Source: Conidiobolus incongruus B7586 (lineage: Eukaryota > Entomophthoromycota > Entomophthoromycetes > Entomophthorales > Conidiobolaceae). From it: a stretch of 14,475 nucleotides of DNA. Location of the stretch: assembly GCA_000697335.1 (NCBI GenBank), contig JNEM01015873.1, positions 1 to 14,475 on the forward strand. Direction: 5' to 3'. Below, in pieces: positions 9,282 through 14,475 of this stretch. The notes under the pieces are model-generated. The model did no database searches. It saw only the letters and a program-made list of their open reading frames with translations, and had not been told where the DNA came from. The translations under genes and the position numbers were made by a program. Position 1 is the stretch's first letter; every line of letters starts with the position of its first letter.

Positions 9282-12200
9282 AATAAATTTCTTAAAAGAG
9301 ACATACTCTTTAGATTTTTGTAAATAAGTATAATAAGTTAAAATATTCTTAATATTTTCTAGGGGCTTTTATATAACTTCTTTAATAAGATAACTTATTT
9401 ATTTTATATAGAAATAAAGTTTATTCCTAATAAATTTAGATTTAATTATAAAATCAGCATAGTATTTTTTTTCTATTTTAATTAATATTTAGATCTATTT
9501 TTAAAGCTTTTAATTAATTAAGAAAAATATTAAAATTTTCAAAATAAGGTTTGATTTTAAATATATAAAAGGTAAAGCTTATATTTAAAGTTAAGGGTAA
9601 TTCTAAAATAATATTTTCAAAATTTAAATCAATAGATTAAATTTTATAAGGACTATAATATAAGAGCTAGTATTTTAAATTTAAGCTAGATTTGAGTAAA
9701 ATAGGTTTAAAAGCAGATTGTTCTAAGTATACAAACATACTAGTTTTATATTTAAGAGGATTCCTAGATAACTTTAAATATTATAGTTTTATAATCTTTT
9801 AATTTTCTTCTAAGTTAAATTTAACAAGGGAATTAATATATTTAATATTAGATTAAAATTCAATAATATCTAAAGGTAAATTAATTTAAAGTTTTAATAC
9901 AAATATTAAGTTAAGATATTTGTTATAGTTAATGAAATAAAGGTTAAAATTGTTAATTTATTAATAAAGGTATTAAATAAATATTAAAGTTAGTAGATAT
10001 AAATATCTTAGTTTAACTGATTAGTGTTAATATAAACTTTAATCATTTGCTTTAAGATTTTAATAGTTTTTTTAATAAGTTTATTAGTTTAATAATAATT
10101 AGTAATAAACATAGCTAGATTAATCTTAAAGGAAAAAGATAATAATATCTAAAATTAAAAGTTGAATTATATATCTCTATCAGATATTATAGTTTGTAGA
10201 ATTTTATAATTGGTAAAAATATTAAAGAATAATAGTTTTATAATATCTTTATTTATAAAAATTTTGATATAAAGAATGAAATAAACATATTTAGAGAATA
10301 AATTGATTATAATTAATGAATTATTATAATTAATTGTTGATTTAAAGATTGTTAAAAAATCAAGTTAGATTTGTTATTAAGTTTCATTAGAGACTTATAA
10401 GGGAATAAGTTTATTATATTTTAATTAGGTATTATATTTAGTTCTTTAACATATATTATAGGTATTAGTGTATTTTTAAATTTATTTAACTAAGGAAAGC
10501 TAGTAATATTTTATTTTAATTCATTTAACAATCTTTAACTAGTTTTAATGTTTTCTAATAGGTAAATCATAACACTCATTAAATATTGCTTGTTAAATCT
10601 TAAGAATATTAGGGACATATAGATAATTATTATAGTATAATAAGTTATCAATAATTTTAAATCTTTTAATATATTTTAATTAGTTTTCTAATAGTTTAAA
10701 AAGTTCTTCTTTAATTAAAATAAAGAAATTATTATTTAGTAGTGTTTCTTAAAGTAGTTTAATAAATTCTTTATTTCCTTTATTAATAATTATTATGTTA
10801 ATATCTGTTGGGTTTTTATAATTAAAATAAAAGGGTAGATATGTAAAATTTATTAACAAAATATCTACAATTTAATTTGATTAACTTAAAAGATAATAGA
10901 TAAAGAAAAAGTAGGCTTAGATAGTTTTAATCTATTTAACTTATTATTTTAATAAATACTTTTGAGTGTTTAAATAGATAAGTGATTTATAATCTATAAG
11001 TATTAAAAAAAAGTTATAAGATAAAAAATATAAATGATTTTTGATTATTTCTATTAAAGTAAAAAGTTTTTATTTATAGACTAGGTATTTTAATTTAGCT
11101 GGTTTTATTTTTCTTAATTAAAATGTTATAGGTTTTAAGATAATGTTAATAAGGTTAAACTCAACTTATTCTCCCTTATTTATTATTTTATCTTATAGTT
11201 AAACAGTAAAATATAAATTAAATTTATATTAAGCTAACTATCTACTAATTACAAAAAAATTAAAGTTAGTAAAAATAATAGTAAGTAGTTAAAAATCAAA
11301 AATAGATAAAGTAAGAACATTAATAATATAGAAAATTAAAGTGTTTATGTAAAAATTATATAATAAGGTTTATTCAAAAAAAGAGTTTTTTCTTAAGAGA
11401 TTAATTAGAGAAGTTATAAGTTTAACAAAAAAATCAATGAAATCTTTAAAATAATTTAATAATTAAAGTATAGATATAAGTTGATCTTTGTTTATAAGTA
11501 TAATAAAAACTTTTACACCATTAAGTTTAGTTAAATCAATGTTAATTCCTTAAGAAGAAATAATATAACTATAAAAGAAGATAGAAGAAGCACCAAAAAT
11601 ATATTTTGATAGTTTTAAAGATAATTTATATTCTTGAATAATTTGTAGGAATTAATTTATATATTAGATATATTCTTCTTTAGTTTTTAAATAAATTAAG
11701 ATATTATTAAAGTAATAATAAAATTATTAAAAACAAGGTTAAAAAGGGAATTGATAAATTAAATGAAAATTACAAGGGCATTATATAATTTAAAGTTTAT
11801 AACAATAAATTTATAGTAGTTTAATAGAGTATTAAAAATAATTAAAAAAATAGAATTTTTTTTAACTTTAATATTATAAAAACTATTTCTAACATTTAAT
11901 TTAGTGAATAAAATAGATTTAAATAGTTTATCTTTAATATCATATAAATTTAATAATGGAGTTTTATCCTTAATAATTTTAGAGTTTAAAACACAATTAT
12001 TAATATATAATTTTTAACTACCATTAGCTTTTTACATAAAGAAGATAAAAGATTTTTATAATAAGGAAGAAAGTTTAATATACCTATTTTCAAGTAATTT
12101 TTAGATTTCCTCTTTTAAAGTATAATATTATTTAAGAGATAAATGATAAATAAGTTTTTAATATTGTTGTATACTTAAGAGAAGTTTAATTTTATATTTA

Positions 12201-13638
12201 ATATTATATTTAAAAGATAATTTACTCATAAGTTTAAAAGCATTATCAAATTAACTTACTATATTATATAAGAAATAGTTATTAGTTATAGTTTTATTAA
12301 AATTAACAGATAAAGTACTAATAGATAAATAATAAACAAATATATATCTTTATAAATTATTAAAGTTTTTAATTAGTTTTTTATATTGGTTTTTGTTTAT
12401 AATAATAAAATTCTTTAATATTATTATAGAGTTGGTATTAAGTAAAATATTTAGTAGTTTTATAATAGGGTAATGTAAATTTTTTAAGATTAATTCTACT
12501 AATTTCTTTTGAAATATAAATAAAATAGATTTGTGATATTCTAAAGTAATACTTATAGATAAAAAACTATAGTATTTAAATTAATTTTAACCTAGTATAA
12601 AATTATAACTAATGTTACCAACTAAGAATTTAATATATTAAGAATAGTTAAGAAATAATAATAAGTATTTAAATATAATATTAAATGCTTGTTCTATTAA
12701 ATTATTAATATATTTAATTATTAAGCTGCTTTTTTAAATAGGTAAAGATAATTTTATAATAATAAAAGAAGAAATAATATAACTAAAACAACTAAAGTTA
12801 ATTAAAACAGTAACAACTATATCTATTAAATATCTAGTTAAAATAAATTATAAAGTAATAGTTAAAGGTAAAGAATCACAAGATAAATTAGTTATTAGAG
12901 TATTTTTAGTTTCTAGTAGTTTAATTAGTTAGATCTTTTTAGCATATATAGTTTAATTTGTGGAATCATTTGTTTATTAAAACTTCTATAGATTAAATTA
13001 AAATCTACTAACTAAATATAAAAAAGGTAATTTTAAAGTAATATTAATATTATTCAAGTTTGATTTTTGGTTGGTAGATTAAAATTATTGAGAATTAAAT
13101 AGATATTGCTTCTTGAAAAGATATTTATTAACTCTATAATTAACCTATATCTTTTAACAATAATAGTAACTTTTATTTACTTTTAAATAAGCTTTAACTT
13201 CTTTACTAAAGGTTTTCTTATAAAATTTTAAAGCAGAAATATTTATCATATAAGATTTAAATAAGTTAGAATAAGTTTTAAAAGATTAATTTTTAAGATA
13301 GGAAGATTTAATTATAAAGTAAAAAATATCATCAATTATAATTACTATACTATAAATGTTAGAAAAAAACATATTATTAAAATATTCTTTATTATCTAAC
13401 TAGAGTTTTACTTGAAGGTTAAAATATTATAATAATTTATAGATTTACTCTTTTTCAGTGATATTTAAAATGTTTAAACATATCTCATTAAATTTCTCAA
13501 TTAATTACCTTGTAAAAGTTTTTTATTTAAGTTAAGAAAGCTTTTCTCTTGTTAATTAAACTTAATCTTTTAAGTAATACCTTTCTTTTAAGGTTTTTTC
13601 TAATTGTTTAAAGGTTTATGTTCTTGTAATAGATTATC
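9275..13638 (-). pseudogene. gag-pol internal region of gypsy copy A (fossil)
   Basis: A 4.4-kb internal region read on the minus strand, so gene order runs from right to left. A zinc-knuckle-like trace of gag is at about 13130-13180. Protease would be near 12600-12900. Reverse transcriptase is centred on a trace of the Y-x-D-D region near 11700, and RNase H would follow at about 10900-11450. Integrase extends from about 10750 down to 9600, and a chromodomain sits at its end (about 9400-9610, aligned to copy B). Apart from the zinc knuckle, reverse transcriptase and chromodomain, positions are inferred from the usual order. It is thoroughly broken, with many lesions in every domain and no usable frame, and appears old. 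Confidence 0.75.
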
Positions 13639-14037
13639 TGTAAGCATAGTGGTAGTTAAACCAATATAGTGTAGAGGAAGACTTAATATAAAAGTAGTGT
13701 GGTGCAGAATGTGGTAATATAATGTGGCTGTAGTGTGCAAGTGTAAACAAAGTTTAATTAAGCTTTGAACTAGGATGAGTCACCAATATATTAAGATTTA
13801 TATTAGGTAGTGCCAATATCCTACAATATCAACAGAATATAGTCTCAATCTTAGAAATAGTGTAAAGGTAAAAAATAGTAAGAATTGAGAGGAAAAAGAG
13901 GAACCTAGTTTATTAGATAATTTAATACTATTTATATAATTAATTTAACTACATAAGTATAAATTAATCATATAATTTATAGTTAATTGGATTATATGAA
14001 AGTATATATAAGAATTTAGAGAACTAGTCTCTTAACA
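13639..14037 (-). repeat. gypsy LTR 2, shared by copies A and B
   Basis: A 399-bp LTR. On the minus strand it begins TGTTAAG and ends CTTACA, giving the TG...CA ends and a short inverted repeat typical of LTRs. On its left it meets the gag end of copy A, so it serves as A's 5' LTR. On its right it meets a polypurine tract, so it is also the 3' LTR of copy B. It is much less AT-shifted than LTR 1 and than A's internal region. I could not identify a convincing tRNA primer-binding site next to it. Confidence 0.85.
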
Positions 14038-14044
14038 CTCCCCC
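14038..14044 (-). promoter_or_regulatory. polypurine tract of gypsy copy B
   Basis: GGGGGAG on the minus strand directly abuts the TG start of the LTR. This is the canonical position and composition of the polypurine tract that primes plus-strand DNA synthesis, and it fixes both the orientation of the element and the LTR boundary. Confidence 0.8.
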
Positions 14045-14160
14045 AGTAGGTCTCTTGGAGGAGACACACTCCCTAATTTTTGCAAATAGGTATAGTAGGC
14101 TGAGGTATTCTTAATATTTTCTAGAGGTTCCCATGTAGCTTCTTTGATAGGATAACCCAT

Positions 14161-14370
14161 CTATTTTACATAGAAGTAAGGCTTATTCCTAACAGATTTA
14201 GACTTAATTATATAATCAACATAGTATTCTTCTTCTCCATCTTGATTAATAATTGGATCTAGTTTTGGGGTTTTTAATTGATTAGGAAAAGTGTCAAAAT
14301 CTTCAAAGTATGGTTTAATTTTGGATATGTGAAAGGTAGGGTTGATCCTCAAAGTTGGAGGTAATTCCAA
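14161..14370 (-). pseudogene. integrase C-terminus plus chromodomain fragment of gypsy copy B
   Basis: A 69-residue open stretch. LPPTLRINPTFHISKIKPY (from residue 3) is the typical end of a gypsy integrase, where LP.......HVS.LKPY is conserved. It is followed by a linker (FDTFPNQLKTPKLDP) and then GEEEYYVDYII, the first strand of a chromodomain. In chromoviruses this domain is thought to guide integration towards particular chromatin marks. The stretch is a piece of a larger broken pol gene, not a gene of its own. Confidence 0.8.
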
Positions 14371-14475
14371 GGTAATATTTTCAAAATTTGAATCAATAGA
14401 TTGAATTTTATAGGGACCATAATATAATGGTAAGTATTTGGGATTTAAGCTAGATTTAAGTAGGGTAGGTTTAAG

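Larger units (their letters stand above)
7304..14037 (-). mobile_element. Ty3/gypsy chromovirus-like fossil A (broken, interrupted by Tc1 copy 2)
   Basis: An LTR retrotransposon lying on the minus strand. It runs from its left LTR (7304-7488 plus 9061-9274, split by Tc1 copy 2), through an internal region (9275-13638), to an LTR at 13639-14037. Without the nested transposon it would be about 5.2 kb. It inserted into the right terminal repeat of Tc1 copy 1. The chromodomain at the end of pol, clearest in copy B, places it among chromoviruses. It is badly broken, with very many lesions, and looks old. The right-hand LTR is less decayed than the rest and is shared with copy B, so it may not be A's original LTR. 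Confidence 0.85.
14038..14475 (-). mobile_element. Ty3/gypsy chromovirus-like fossil B, 3' part only
   Basis: The 3' end of a second gypsy copy on the minus strand that continues beyond the window. It aligns collinearly with copy A (14161 corresponds to about 9399) but is clearly less AT-shifted. Visible are the polypurine tract and the end of pol, with the integrase C-terminus and chromodomain. It is broken in the part seen, but much younger-looking than A. Confidence 0.85.

Noticed and set aside
13641-13666. tRNA-like words next to the gypsy LTR (GTGGTAGTTAAACCA) as a primer-binding site or tRNA fragment
   Set aside because: Related sequence is also present at the left edge of LTR 1 (7304-7330), so it lies inside the LTR rather than in the adjoining primer-binding position. 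It does not form a tRNA.
13670-14037. LTR starting at the TGTAGAGG word instead of at 13639
   Set aside because: It also gives TG...CA ends, but similarity between the two LTRs extends about 30 bases further left, to TGTAA at 7304 and 13639, so the longer LTR is correct.
1-14475. CRISPR arrays, rRNA or tRNA genes, prokaryotic operons
   Set aside because: No regularly spaced repeats, no tRNA- or rRNA-like sequence and no clustered same-strand genes are visible. The content is eukaryotic.

Overview
The window looks like an AT-rich compartment of a fungal nuclear genome. Most of it is A+T, with homopolymer, TA and ATT tracts. It holds one intact protein gene, a secreted GDSL/SGNH acylhydrolase of a type common in fungi. 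The right-hand 9 kb is a pile of decayed transposons whose differences are mostly C-to-T and G-to-A transitions, often turning TG or CA into TA. That pattern resembles repeat-induced point mutation (RIP), which would suit a filamentous ascomycete. The intact gene is itself AT-rich, so a generally AT-rich early-diverging fungus cannot be excluded. I cannot name the species.

Layout. 1-2640: AT-rich DNA with no recognisable gene, two TA microsatellites and a slightly more complex island at about 600-1030. 2669-3720: a TATA-like box, the intronless acylhydrolase gene (2722-3630) and a candidate poly(A) signal. 3720-5350: AT-rich DNA with an ATT microsatellite. About 5351-5725: a solo-LTR-like fossil, probably Ty1/copia type. 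5850-7303: Tc1/mariner copy 1, with its outer right end missing. 7304-14037: a broken Ty3/gypsy chromovirus-like element (A) lying on the minus strand, whose left LTR is split by Tc1/mariner copy 2 (7489-9060). 13639-14475: an LTR shared with the start of a second, less decayed gypsy copy (B), which runs off the window.

History. The right half reads as three nested insertions. Tc1 copy 1 landed at a TA. The gypsy element then cut into copy 1's right terminal repeat. Tc1 copy 2 later landed at a TA inside the gypsy LTR. Degree of decay agrees with this order. The two Tc1 copies show a clear IR/DR architecture: terminal inverted repeats of about 230 bp, each with an outer and an inner direct-repeat site 188-190 bp apart. 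This design is best known from Sleeping Beauty-like elements of animals, and it is the most interesting structural signal in the window. None of the transposon copies looks able to make its proteins. I found no rRNA, tRNA, CRISPR or prokaryotic feature.
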